From contig JADFUC010002295.1 in NCBI GenBank assembly GCA_019722365.1, positions 620,001-684,000 of the forward strand: DNA of 64,000 bases. Direction: 5' to 3'. The translations under genes were made by a program, and so were the position numbers. Within the stretch, counting starts at the first letter, position 1; each line of letters opens with the position of its first letter. A model generated the notes under the pieces. That model was not told where the DNA came from. It ran no database searches and was given only the letters and a program-made list of their open reading frames with translations. This document shows, piece by piece, positions 36,760-51,202 of this stretch. The DNA comes from Lithospermum erythrorhizon. Its lineage: Eukaryota; Streptophyta; Magnoliopsida; Boraginales; Boraginaceae.

Positions 36760-37618
36760 TAATGCTCCAGTTCATAGACTAGCTTCGATGTATTACTAAG
36801 CCCTGGTGACTAGAGCTGGGATGCTTTTATAATGTTTCAGATTGTGATTCACAAGAGATAATATATATGATTATTTTTCATTTGCAGATGCCTGCATCTC
36901 ATTATACAATGTACCCCTTTTTTTTGGTATATATATATTTTTTACCTTAAAAAAAAAACCTAAGAACCCCACGTTCATACATATAACCATTTGGAACATG
37001 AGTTGCTTATCAAATGAAAGATGTTAATTTGAGTTGGGAAATTTTGGATAATGCTAACACATCATACTTGACAATTCAAATCCATATTGGATAAGATTTA
37101 CTACTTCCAAAAATCATTGACTAAACATAATATTTATAAAATTATGATATTTTTATATAGAAAAATTTATATTTCAAAATATGATGGATAATAAAAACAA
37201 AATTTAATTTCTAACTCTTACTAGAAATACCAATGCAAAATAATATTCTCATTCTTATTTTTTAATTAAAATTCAATTATTGTTATTATGAATATTCAAA
37301 TTTATTTTATTATTATTATTTTACAAGTAATACTCGTGTACAATATTATATTTTGATGTTTTTTCTCTATACTCTCTCTAATCATTTGTCATAAAACAAA
37401 GTAACCTACACGTATAAAATTCTAGTAGTAGCTTGCACTACACCACAAAAAATAGGAAAAATACAAATTCATAAGTGGACAAATAATTTGGGACACAAAA
37501 AAAAGCTATTTTAAAGACAAAAAGACAAATAAAAAAAAATCACTTCTCTAAATAAAAAGCCGCTTTTAGAAACGCTCAAGTAAATAAAACAACAAAAATC
37601 CAAAAAAAACTTTCCAAA
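36760..37618. other. Intergenic upstream of the alpha/beta hydrolase
   Basis: AT-rich, with no gene. A CACTACACCACAAAAAATAG sequence near 37437 looks like a CACTA-element terminus, but no partner end was found. The hydrolase promoter should lie here. Confidence 0.4.
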
Positions 37619-40600
37619 ATGGGACTAATCGGCTCACCAACCGGTTTAATCGCGGTCCGGTTCAATAAAACCCTTCACCACCACCGTTCTCCGCCGTCTA
37701 TAATTCGTTCTTACGGCGGCGTCGCTGCCGGATCTGGCTGGAAATCCGCCGAAAAACCGCCAATTTGCACCGCCGATGAACTCCATTATGTCCCCGTAGA
37801 TAACTCCGATTGGCGCCTTTCTCTTTGGCGTTATTTACCTTCTTCTCAGGTAAATAAATAATGTCAAAGTGAAATTTATTAATTTATAGAGTTATTATTT
37901 ATCGAGTATTAATTTTCCCAGAAGGCATATAAGCCAGACCGGACAAATTTACTATGTTTATTAATTTATCGATTATTAATTTAAAGAGTTTCTACGGAAT
38001 ATGTATTTGATAAATATATATTAGTATAATGTATATTATATATACATATAAAGCATATCTGCATGCATGGATAGTTTTGGCAGATGTCTTGTGTATATAT
38101 AATACTACCTCCATTTTAAAATATTGAATGTTTAATAGTTGGCTTTTGAAATTTTGATGGTTGGTTTTTTAAGTTTTGAAATATTTTTGTATATGTTGTA
38201 TAATATTTGGTTATATGAAATGAAAGATTGTATTTTTAATCATAATTTACTATTAACATAATGGGTTTGATTCGAATTAAGGTTATGAATTTCCATTAAG
38301 GCTACATACATTGTTAGTTTTGACCTTTGAAAATCCAACTGGACAATATTGTTGTATATGGTGAAAAATATATGAAAGATTGTATATTTCAACAGAATTT
38401 AGTAATAACATGATAGTTTTGATTCGAATGAAGGTTATGAGTGCCAATTAAGGCTGTAGAGTTTGTTAATTTTGACCATCGAAAAGCAAAAGGGACGATC
38501 TTTTTGGAATGGAGGGTGTGTGTATATTAATATTGATTGCGATCTGTTAAATGTTTGTTGAAGCAGGGGAAAGAGAGGAATCATCCATTGTTGCTGCTAT
38601 CTGGACTTGGAACTAATGCAATTGGCTATGATCTTTCTCCTGATGTAAGTTTTATATATGTGTCCATAAAAGAATTCTTGATTTATATCAGATTTTAGGA
38701 TAAAGTTATACTACATAATATCTATCATTCTAAAATGAGTTAATTGCTGATCTGGTCCCAAATAGTGACGAAGTTGCACTTTAGTCACAAATAGTGCGAC
38801 GAAGTTGTACTTTAGTCCCAGATAGTTACATTGTTGCAGATTAGTCCCTGAAAGTGGCACAAATTTTGTAGTATGGTTCCGGAAAGTGAAAAATGTTGCA
38901 GTATGGTCCCCGAAAGAATATGGATGAATGTGCAACATTTATCACTTTCGGACCATACTGCAACACTTGTGTCACTTTCGGTGATTAATCTGCAACAATG
39001 TAATTATCTGAGACTAAAGTGCAACTTCATCCCACTATCTGGGACCAAATCGCTAATTACCTCATTCTAAAATCATGATTACTTTTGTAGGCTTCTTTTG
39101 CTCGTTACATGTCTAACGAGGGATTTGATACATGGATTCTTGAACTTCGTGGTGCTGGCTTGAGTGCAGAACATGGTGCAGGGTTAGTCATGTGCATCCT
39201 CGTTGTTCTGTTTGTAGCTCTCCTGTATCTGTTACATAGATAATAAATCAATGGAGTGTTACAGGGAGTCACTGCCAAACATGGGCGAGATCACTAATGC
39301 AAAATCTGACATTTCAAGCATCAGTCAACAACTAAGTAAAATAGAGTCTCGAACCAATGATGTACAGTTGAGGACAAAATTAAGAGAAACTATAACTAAT
39401 ATATCGAGCCAACTGACAAACTTGATAACGGCAGGTCAGTTTCAATTTTTTTTATTCTCAGGTAATAAATCTACTCCAGTCAAGACAGAAGCATAGAAAT
39501 TTTTAGGATTTCCAAGAACACTCAGTAATGTAACATCTGAAAAGTAATAGTTTCATTTCATAGGTTTCTTGGAAGCCAAGCAAAAAGCCGCCATTGCTAC
39601 TCAGATGAAGAATTTTCAGAAACAACTTGGTTCAACTGAAAAGTATAATTGGGACTTTGACCACTATCTCACAGAAGATTTACCTGCTGCGGTGAGGTGA
39701 CATTGCCTCTTCAATAAATATTTTACATTCTATCAGAATTTCTGCTTTCTTGTCATATGTATTCATAACCACAAATTTAAAGAATCTGTCAGCTACTGAT
39801 TAGAAGCATAATAAATAAGTTACTTGAATGACATAATCCATAGCAAGGGAAGTCTATCTATTTGATAGCCTTTCTAACTATACATTAACTGAAAAAAAGG
39901 CTTCCCACTTAAAGATTGCTGCCAAACTCTAATTCTCTTTTTCTTTATTTTTCTAGATGGAGTACATAAAGACTTGTTGCACGCCCAAGGATGGTAAGCT
40001 GCTTGCTATTGGCCACTCCATGGGGGGCATTTTGTTGTACGCAGCACTTTCCCAAACCAGTAAGCTACTTCCTGAAGACCTTTTTAAATTATATAATTCT
40101 TGTCACATTCTTGATTATAGTGTTTCCATGTCATGTAAGGTTACAATGGGAGGCCATCAGGACTAGCATCAATAATTACATTGGCATCGTCACTTGACTA
40201 CACAACTTCACAATCGTCATTGAGATATTTGTTATCTATAGTAAGTAAAATCAACAAGAATCTAATTCTTACTCTTTAAAATTATGGAGTGGCAGATGAG
40301 AGTATCCATTTTGATATTAGAGAGGAAAATTATTAAATTAATACACTCGAAATGCACAGGCGGATCCTGCAAAAACTTTGAATGTTCGTCTTATTCCTTT
40401 GGGAGCATTGCTGGCTGTGGCATATCCATTTGCAACTCGTCCACCTTATTTCTTATCGTGGCTTAGCTCTCAGGTGTCAGCACAGAATATAGATTCTGAG
40501 ATGTTAGAGAGGCTTATCTTAAACAACTTCTGTAAGTTGAAGATCATTTCTGAACATGGTTTTTAACTTTTGTAGATGTCTATAACCATAGCAAATATCC

Positions 40601-41321
40601 TGAGTTAGTCTCTTCAAATAATTTCCTCTTTTTCATCTCTCGAGTATTGTTACTGATTTTCAATGTTGACACAAGTTAATAATGGGTGATTAAATTTCCA
40701 ATCTTGTTTAAGTTAAAAGGTCGAGTGAATTAATTGCGAAGCCTTTCCTTTAAGGTTTACAATCTAAATTTTGCAGGCACCATACCGGCTAAACTTTTAT
40801 TGCATCTATCAACAACATTTGAAAATGGTGGTCTAAGGAACAGGAGTGGAACGTTCTTGTATAAGAAGCATCTATGTAAAAGCAATGTACCAGTCTTAGC
40901 ACTCGCTGGTGACAAAGATCTGATCTGCCCTCCTGAAGCTGTATATGGTAAACTGCCTCATAAAATGATCTAAGAAAGTCTTCGCTTACATCTTTGGTCA
41001 TTTTGTAGAATTCTGCTCTATCATTTCTTGTACGTTCATCACAATGTTTTCTCAATGGAGCAGAAACAGTAAAGCATATTCCTGAGCAGTTGGTTTCATA
41101 CAAAGTTCTTGGAGAACCTAGAGGTCCTCACTTTGGTCATTATGACCTCGTGGGAGGTCTTGGGGTATGTGTTTATAACTAACTGACAAAATCAAGTCAT
41201 TTATCTTTCTGCCTCATCTCTTTCAGTAGTAATTTAACTTATTAAGAATTATGAATCCAATATGCAGGCACCAGACATCGTCTATCCCCACATAATCGAG
41301 TTCCTATCTCGTCATGATTAA
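37619..41321 (+). CDS. Alpha/beta hydrolase family protein, probably plastid-targeted
   Basis: Eleven exons join in frame: 37619-37849, 38567-38644, 39091-39182, 39265-39434, 39564-39691, 39957-40059, 40140-40240, 40360-40531, 40777-40947, 41064-41164 and 41268-41321, giving 466 residues. The N-terminus (GLIAVRFNKTLHHHRSPPS) is basic and hydroxylated, fitting a plastid transit peptide. Conserved parts are LLLSGLGTNAIGYDLSP, WILELRGAGLS, the nucleophile elbow IGHSMGGILLY, the acid-loop region LALAGDKDLICPP, and the terminal histidine segment GPHFGHYDLVGG. Ser, Asp and His of the triad are therefore all present. Members are known mainly as conserved proteins of undefined substrate. Intron 2 carries a foldback transposon. 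It is the downstream neighbour of MurG in the same orientation; the kinesin gene converges on it from the right. Confidence 0.92.
38727..39073. mobile_element. Foldback Mutator-like MITE in hydrolase intron 2
   Basis: The element 38737-39063 (327 bp) is one long imperfect palindrome. The left arm begins GAGTTAATTGCTGATCTGGT; the reverse complement of the right arm begins GAGGTAATTAGCGATTTGGT. Complementarity continues inward through repeated AAGTTGCACTTTAGTC and AGTATGGTCC blocks to near the centre. It is flanked by identical 10-bp direct repeats, ATTCTAAAAT, at 38727-38736 and 39064-39073. A 9-11 bp target-site duplication with long inverted repeats is the hallmark of Mutator-like elements. 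It lies only 17 bases before exon 3. Confidence 0.88.
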
Positions 41322-41928
41322 CATCAACTTTGTGTGGACATTGATCGCGCATGGGATCTAAACTGATTATAGTTTATTAAAATTCAGAAGATCTTGGCAA
41401 GTGTTAAGTCCATGGAGGAAAGATGAAATATGGCACTCTTCGCATTGGTGTAAGAGTGCAACTTAGTTTTGTCAAGTTGTGTTCCTGTAGTCTTTTGGCA
41501 CAAAGATGAATACACTTTACCTTAGTAATTATAGTCTACAATTGCAGAATAGTAAAATATTAGAAGTGCTATTTTGGCAACATTATTTGTAGAGATCTCT
41601 GTAAATGCAAGATACCGACTGTAAAGAATTGTTTGCAGAATTGTTGATAAGTAAAGGGTTCTTACCAGTTCAAACAAAATTTAATGTCAAAGTATGATAG
41701 TTTTGTTATTCATCAAATGCTGTCAGATTATATTCTTCATATTGCACTTTCTGTTAATCAAGTCAAATTTGAAGAATACACAGAAGAACTCCAAAGAACA
41801 GATACCCTTTAATGAATAAACAAGGATCTTTGAAATCAGATACTCCAAAGATCATTTGAAGAATTCTTCACTGTGGAATAATGCCTACACATGACGTGAC
41901 TAATTACAATAAACAAGAATGTTCATTC

Positions 41929-44900
41929 TCAAAGATGAAGAAGGTCGGAGATCTGGTTCCAGGCAATAAACCATGGCCTTTTGTCTAATGGATGTGCGAA
42001 ATTTAACTCGAACATTTCTTTTGGCATATTTCCACCTTCACAGAAGCCAACTAGCTTTGCCACAATCTCGGCACTCTCATGTATATGCAGGGCATCATAA
42101 GGATTCTTCCACAGTTTGTTAATGAACTGCATCTTCCTTTGCTTGCTATCCAATGGAACATCCCATTTCATATACAGATACTCTCTCTCGTCAGCATTCA
42201 AACGTGTCATCAATCTCTTAGCTAGAAACTCCCTTTCCCTCTTGAGAGCCCTAATGCTAAACCACATCAAAATTTGCTAAGTCAATATAATAAAATTGAA
42301 TAAAGCATTATTTATGTTATTCACTAGATATAAGAAAAGTAGATGTTATTCAAGATAAGGGAAAGGTTAGGGCGTGATCAGAGGGAGGTACAATTAGGGA
42401 GTGAGGTTTATGAATGGATAAACACAAAATCATGTACACATGATGAAAAAAGATACCTTGATGATAAGGAGACTGTCGGCTCATTTCCAACTTGTGCTGG
42501 ACTTGCATTTCCTATCTCTGAAAAGTGTTGCTGAAGCCAAGTCAGCCGCCTCAACTCAACTTCAATGTATATCTGGTCTGATGGGTCTCCTTTGAACAAA
42601 AGATAGAACTGAGTTCTATGAATAATAGATACATGGCAAAGATCCCACAACTCAATGATCTGCTGCCTTTGCTCAATAAATGTGACTTTCCAGGAAGAAG
42701 GGGACTCTTGTATGTCAGGGATGTACTCATTATCATCTAGATTGTGTCCAGCAGCTTCATTTGCTTCTAGCTCAAGAACCTTGAAATTCCAAATAAGGAT
42801 TACACTTGCATTATAAATAGAGAGCAACATCAGCTTTATCATCAATATCCAAAAAAAGGTCTATACCTGGCATACAAGAAGCTGCTTCTGATATTGTAGC
42901 TTGGCAACTCGTTCCTTTAGTTCTGTCACATATGCTTTAATATTTTTAACGTTCTCCTCTGCTGCATTCTGAAACATTTGTTGCATTTTCCTCATATTAA
43001 CGGAACTTGAACGCCGATATGGAGTTCCTTCTTTTGAAGAAACCTCTCCACAGTCTTCACTCTTAGGAGCATCTCTCTCAGATTTTGGCTGGGTTTCTCC
43101 AGACATATGATCATCAAACTTCGGAGGTCTATTTTCAATATCCAAATCAACTCCATGCTTCGAAGCTGATGATGGCGTACATGGGGATCTTATGAAGTTT
43201 TGCTCATTAACGCTATTGCTTGAAGCCAATGGAGGTAGCTTCTTTTTACTCAATGCCATACTTTTTGGAGTTGCTTCACCATTATTGAGTTGGCAGTTGC
43301 TGCTGGGAAGGGACATTATTAACTTGTCTATTGACTTCTGAACATTTTCGAGCTGTTCTTCAAGATCAGCAATGATGCTCCCTTGTGAATGAAGTCTTGT
43401 TATTTCCTCTTTAAGGTTGGAACTCTTATTAGCTGCAACGGCATTTCCAACTTCTACTTCTTTGGGTGCTGGCTTAACAGAACGCATTACTTTTATCTCT
43501 TTTTGCAGGTTTGCAATTGTCTCTGCAGCATTTTGGTTCCCAAGTCTATGACAAGCAACTTCCTTCTGCAGTATCCCCAAGGCTCTATTTGCTTCATCTC
43601 CCAATTGCTCCTGAAGGTTTTCAAGTTTCCGGATCTCATGGATGAGCATAAAAGGAGCAGTTGATGACTGCCTCCCCATTGTATTCATGGCTCTATTACT
43701 CCGTCCAGAATCCTTTCCTTTCTGCAGTTTTGGAGATACAGTTCCGGCGAATGAAAAGCACTTCCTTGCTACTGGACAATTTAATTCAGATAGCTTCGAC
43801 TGCTGTTGAAAAATCACCAGTTACACATGCTATATGAATAGAAACTTATACTACAGGCACTTAAAATAAAATCAACTAAAGAAATGGAAAGAGGAAAAGA
43901 GAACATTCGGGCAGACTGTCTGACCTGTTCTTCCTCAACTTTCTTTCGTAACTGATCTACTTGTGACTGAGCAAGGTCCCTTTGACGCCTCAATTCCTCA
44001 ATTTCCACCTCCATCTGATGAACCACATCTGAGTCAATGAGTCATATAAATAATGAGTAATACCTAAAAAATAAATATTCTTTTTATCAACTATACCTGT
44101 TGAATCATTAAATCTTTGTCAATAGACGGGTCTGGAGTACGCAGTTCTGCCTCTAGTCTGGCTACTTCCTTTTGTAAATGTTTAACTAACTGCTTGTCTG
44201 AAACAACCTGTTATTGAAGTTAGGACCACAATGGAAAAATTTAACCGATAGGTTTGTTATAAAGATAATACAAGGGGTTATTCTAGCAACGTTGAAAATT
44301 TTAGTAAAAAGAAAAAGGGAAGGGGTGTAGGTACCATGTTAACTTGAGCATTATTAGTTACTTCCTTTGCCTGGCTTGCAAAGAATAGAGTATTCCTGGT
44401 TTGTTCAACATGACTAGATGCTGGGCTTAACGTGCATATGATGGCAGTGCGGGCATTCCCACCAAGTGAATGCTGCAATATCCTGGTGAGCTTTGAGTCT
44501 CGGTAGGGTACATGACCACTTCGTTTCCCCACACTGCAAACAATGATATTTTGTAGCAAACAGATTACTACTAACAAAAATAGCATATATATACCTAAAA
44601 CTATCCTAACATAAAAATGATGTATCAAAGAACTTATATAGAAGCAGTGAATATATCGCTTATCATGAAAAGAGCAGCACTGTATATCTGTCCAAAGAAA
44701 TAGCATATATACCTAAGCTTTCTAATAACAGTCGTAAGAGTCATCAAGCTCAGATTTATATGACAGCCTTCCCTTAGCCTTGCTCCATTGGCATTTGTTT
44801 GTGAAGCCCTCTCACTGCCAGCCAAATCAACAAAGTTCTGCATCACCACTTATATAGTTAAGATTGTATTCGTACCCTTCAAATGTATTCTCGAGTTCTA

Positions 44901-46238
44901 ACTTCTAAATATTAGTAGCAGATGTCAATTACCAAGCTCGCTACGAAAGACTTCACACAACCTGTACTTTCTCGAGGACTACTTTCTATGGTCTGCAGAT
45001 AAGTTTTTGGCACCCATGAGGTTCTAATACGTAACAATAGAGAGAATTTTGTAGATGTCCCATTTTTTAACTGACCAGCCTAATTATTTGGTGTGAGCGT
45101 GAGCTTGTATCGTTAAGGGCTGTTTCACCAACTTGCCTTTGAGCCTCGCACATAGAGAGAAAATTAAGGGTCTCCAATTGAAATAGTAGTAGATCATTGT
45201 GATAGAGATCAGCTTACAACTCTTTGAGCCTCGCACATTCCAATTAGGTGCCTTAACCTGTGATCATTGATCACTGTTTCTTCAACCAATTTATCAATCA
45301 TGGTTCCTTTCTGCATCAATGAGTGTACACAAACCCAAAGCTTATAATTAAAACCCACTAGTAGGTGTCTAGATTCCAACAGATTCGACCAAAAGTTTAC
45401 CTCTGGATCATCTAAAAGTTTTAGATTGCGGCCAGATTCTGAATTTAGCAAGTCTCGGACATTCTCGTTGTAGATTTCTATCCCGGATATTTTTATTCTG
45501 AAATCTCGTTCAGGTGTCTGTAGAATCATAGAAACAATGCAAGATTAAGGAATCCTTAAAGAACTATTTCACACATAGGTACATCAGTTTCAGACTCCAA
45601 TGATCTTACATTCATCATATGTGCGTAGATGTCATTAACAGCTTTCTCAGTAATTCCTCTCATCGTATAGGTCTTTCCACTGCTTGTTTGCCCATATGCA
45701 AAAATAGTAGCTGCCGAACCAGTATATAACAAAACATATTAACATCACTATACTAACCAAGATCAGGGGAAAATATTTACAAATATTTTTTAGTATGTAG
45801 TACAGAGTATCAAATAAAGAAAAAATTACCATTAATGCCCATTAGAGCAGATAAAGCGACACTTTTTACTCTGTCGTCATACACAGCCTCAGTCAAACAA
45901 TCCGAACCAAATACTTTATCTATAACATATAAGAAACATAATGAAATGTATTCTCATATAAAATACCAACATAACATTATCAAAATTATAATCTGCTTAC
46001 CAAAAGTAAATGAGGCGGGTTGAACTATACGCTCATGGGGCAATGGTTTATACACAATAGTGTAATCATCTAAGCAATCCCAGGCTACATGATCTTTAGA
46101 AGCTTGCTCCCTTTTGTTCAGAGGCCTTAACCGAACTGTCACGACAATCTTTTCTTCCTTCACCCTATGCCCACCTGGAGTAGTCACCGGTGTAGTATGA
46201 ATCTTCGAAGCTGGTGTGCCAGGAGTTCTAACCGTCAT
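41929..46238 (-). CDS. NACK1: NACK1/HINKEL-type cytokinesis kinesin
   Basis: Fourteen exons read from 46238 to 41929: 46238-46001, 45919-45830, 45710-45610, 45517-45401, 45310-45218, 45144-45076, 44992-44933, 44837-44713, 44533-44335, 44207-44097, 44014-43925, 43799-42867, 42779-42457 and 42256-41929, about 958 residues. The N-terminal motor domain has [13 protein letters not shown] (typical NACK start), P-loop GQTSSGKT (about 116-123), switch I NDTSSRSH and switch II DLAGSE. Coiled coils follow ([19 protein letters not shown]), then the NACK C-terminal domain ([40 protein letters not shown]). NACK1 is the plus-end kinesin that activates the NPK1 MAP-kinase cascade at the phragmoplast for cell-plate expansion. 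The exon 5/6 junction is unusual: canonical splicing there inserts four residues (VAQR) before switch I. All else looks functional. Confidence 0.93.
45137..45238 (-). repeat. 17-bp direct repeat bounding kinesin intron 5
   Basis: The minus-strand word ATGTGCGAGGCTCAAAG, coding MCEAQR, occurs exactly at 45238-45222 (end of exon 5) and again at 45153-45137 (end of the intron and start of exon 6). Removing 85 bases between equivalent points restores a continuous [14 protein letters not shown] frame. Such a junction has no GT-AG sites, whereas GTAAGC at 45217 and GCGAG ending at 45145 give a canonical 73-bp in-frame intron. Confidence 0.85.
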
Positions 46239-46973
46239 GTTTATTATGATAACTAAAAGCTCTGTCTTATCTCAATCTAGAGGATCACAGAGAGTTCAAT
46301 ATAGAGCCACCTCCGAAAGAGGCTAATTTGATCTGAAAATCCAAAAAAATAATCAATACTCACCCAACATCTCGGTGTGATCCATTTCAAGCTATGATGG
46401 ATAAGAAATAATACATCAAGAGACACATTTTGAGTTAATAGAAGTTATGAAACTATTTCATTATCCATTACATATCATGGTACCAGAATCACATCTCCGA
46501 TGTTTCAGCTTCATTGTTCTGTACTATTAATCATTCTAAACTAGATATATTCCATCACACTAAAGAATCCACCGTCCCAGGATCGAGTCCTTGTAAAATG
46601 TTTTACTCAAAAGATTCAGTTTATACTACTACTTGTTAGTTCAGTTTCATAACCGAACACTCCAATTCACTTATTTCAACACACCTTCTTTTCTCACAAA
46701 TAGCTTAGTTCAAAACATCAACTATAACTCACTAAATTTGCTCAAATTTTAACCATTTTAAGCATATGATGAGGTTAGTAACCAGTAGCGCGGAACCAAG
46801 ATTTTTATATAAGGGGAGCGAATTACTTGATATCATATTTATAAAAAAAAAATTATAAAAATTTAGAGGGACCGAACAATATAATTTTTAAAATAATAAC
46901 TATATTTTTTACAAAAATACTTAATATAATTAATTTTTTCTACGTCCCCTAGTTCCTCCAGTGTCAGTAACTC

Positions 46974-47275
46974 ACTTCTATATCCAGTTTGCACAAAGAA
47001 AACTACCCATTTTGATGCACCAATTAGTTTCTACATAAATAAAATTAAATAAAATGAACAACCAAATATTTTGATCAAAAGATTCAATTTGTAAGCATGT
47101 GATGATATCAGTAGTCATCTTATTTGAATATGCTGGAACCACTTCTATATCCACTTTGCACAAAGAAACTTACCCCTTTTTTTTATGCATCAAACATTTA
47201 GTTTCTATATTTTTTTTTGTCAAATAGAGTTAGTATTCTAGATTACAAATAGAGTTAGTATTCTAGATTACAAAT
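46974..47275. repeat. Tandem duplications upstream of the kinesin gene
   Basis: A ~65-base unit beginning CACTTCTATATCCAGTTTGC at 46974 recurs at about 47140. A second, 26-base unit (AATAGAGTTAGTATTCTAGA and following) is repeated twice at about 47223-47275. Neither is coding. They lie in the 2.2-kb gap between kinesin and RPL10, which otherwise shows no gene. Confidence 0.6.
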
Positions 47276-48500
47276 GCGAGTGGATCCAACTCCACCGCGA
47301 TAAAAATCAACAAAAACTAAAACACCCGGAGATGCACTATAAAACAAGCAAAAGGTTCTAAGCATGGTTTTAGTTTCTATATAAACTTAATGAAATAAAT
47401 TTGAAAATGTAAACTCGCCTGACAAAAAAAATAGTGGGTTTGATTTCATTGGCAATAATATATGCACAAAATGTGGTCAAGTTTGGAATAGTTAATGGAA
47501 ATAGGAGAAGTTGCAAAAAGGGCTTGTTTTTCGCATAGTGGAGATTCTATAGTTCTTTTTCAATTCTTAGCATGCAACGGCTAAATTATTTTATGGTGAG
47601 TTAATAGATTGTCCCATTTTCACGTATTGTGTGCATGTAACGCTTGTTGGAGCTGACATATGAATTTATGGTGTAATACTCTAAATAACAATGATCGATC
47701 CAATTTACATTAATTGATAATTCAGTTTTTTAAGGTTATGAGTTCAATTTTTTCAATCAATACTTTCTTTTATTAAGCCTATCACATGGGGTTTGCCTAG
47801 TGTAGTTTAGTAGTTTAGTTGAATGACGTAATTTGTAGGCTATTGCATCATTTCGAAGTTTACCCGGTGTACATTCGACGAGTAGCGATTGCGGATCCCC
47901 ATTACCAAAAATAGACGTCACCATAGTTGGAGTATAATATATTTTTGGTGTTGTAGAAAGTGAAGAAAAAATTTAAGATCATCAAGCAAAAACAAATTAA
48001 TTGCACAAACTAGGTTTCTTCTTTGAAGCACAAACAAGAAGAGATGTAATGTGGCTGCAATTTGGTACATCATGATGACCTTCCCCTTGTATGATCCAAC
48101 ATAATGTCCCTGTTTTGATTAATTACAGTGTGTAATGTATTCATGAATATACGATGTAATTACAGGGTACATGGTATTCAATGATATAAATAATGTGTCC
48201 AAATTAGGAACTAAAATTTGGTAATACTGCATAAATATTAATGCAAATTCAAACAGGGGAAGAAATACCCTCGGCCACAAATGTAATACAAGTAAGACAT
48301 ATCTCAGATAGATTAAATCCAAAAATGTAATTGCAATTTAAAACTCTTAAAATAGATCCAACAAACATAACTAAACAACTGAGAGAAATGTTCTAGACGA
48401 GCAAGTTGTTGATCATGTCAACAAAGTTATTCAAAATTGAAGATCCAAGTAAATGTTCTAGATGAGAAGTACATAGAAGCTCATCCCCTAAATCCTTCAT
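47276..48500. other. Intergenic between kinesin and RPL10
   Basis: No supported gene. The 67-codon minus frame at 48322-48119 does not resemble a known family. The segment directly 3' of RPL10 (48350-48500) presumably holds its 3' untranslated region. Confidence 0.45.
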
Positions 48501-48501
48501 C

Positions 48502-50445
<1,944 letters not shown>

Positions 50446-50479
50446 TTTGAGATGCGGCTAAGAACAGAGCAGAAGAAAT

Positions 50480-50495
50480 CGAAAACCCTAATTAA
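50480..50495 (-). promoter_or_regulatory. Telo-box in RPL10 leader/promoter
   Basis: The plus strand reads AAAACCCTAATTAAGG about 40 bases upstream of the RPL10 ATG. AAACCCTAA is the plant telo-box, frequent in promoters and 5' leaders of translation-apparatus genes. The match is exact; the regulatory role is family knowledge. Confidence 0.6.
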
Positions 50496-50499
50496 GGAG

Positions 50500-51202
50500 A
50501 TTATTGATTGAATGAAATGAATTTATTTTTATAAGCCTAGCTAAGAGGGCTGATTGGGCTTTATCAAATAGTGGCCCATGTAATTTTAGGTTTAGCTCGG
50601 TTTAAATGTTGGTTTCAAAATTTTATATATGTATCTCGTAAAATTAATTATTTCGGAAAATTAGTATTAATCAGATGTGACATAAATTTTTTTTGTTTTT
50701 GAAATGTTACTTGTTATGAATTATGATAGCATAATATGAGGAGAAGATTGATTAAAAAATTGAATTCGTTTTCTAATGGCTAGTTATGAGGATGGTTGGG
50801 CTTTTGAATCATGTAGTTTTAGGTTAAACGGAGTTTTAAAATTTGTTTATATAAATTTTAAAAATTTAAATTGATGATTGTACTTCGTAATATTTTAATA
50901 TTAGCTTGTTTTGATTTGTATTAATTAATTAAATGATTATGTTAAATGAATCTGATCATATTTTAGAGAAATACAAACATAAGGTAAACAAATTTAATTA
51001 GATAGTGCTATGATTTTGACAAACCATTAAGAAATTAAATCACAATCAACCATTGCATTAACACAATGAAACCCCCATTGCATTAACATAATGAAGCCCA
51101 TCATACACTTTTATAGTCTATAAGGGACTCCAACAAAATTTTACTCATTTAAATTATTGCATGGCCATAAACTAAATATCAAGAAACTCAACTATTAGTA
51201 GC
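50500..51202. other. Intergenic between RPL10 and the LBD gene
   Basis: AT-rich, without coding. It carries a short duplicated piece: CATTGCATTAACA(C/T)AATGAA occurs twice at about 51053 and 51079. Confidence 0.5.

Noticed and set aside
37437..37456. CACTACACCACAAAAAATAG as a CACTA transposon terminus upstream of the hydrolase
   Set aside because: No inverted partner or 3-bp duplication found nearby; a single end-like word is not enough to call an element.
45137..45222. GC-AG or AG-AG noncanonical intron in the kinesin
   Set aside because: These are possible within the 17-bp repeat, but donors are poor; a GTAAGC...GAG intron of 73 bp is in frame and canonical, so it was preferred.
48400..48440. 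Short match to the LBD coding sequence (TGTTGATCATGTCAACAA) downstream of RPL10, suggesting an LBD pseudogene
   Set aside because: Similarity covers only about 25 bases (VDMIN codons) and nothing of the LOB domain is present, so chance or a palindromic word is likelier.
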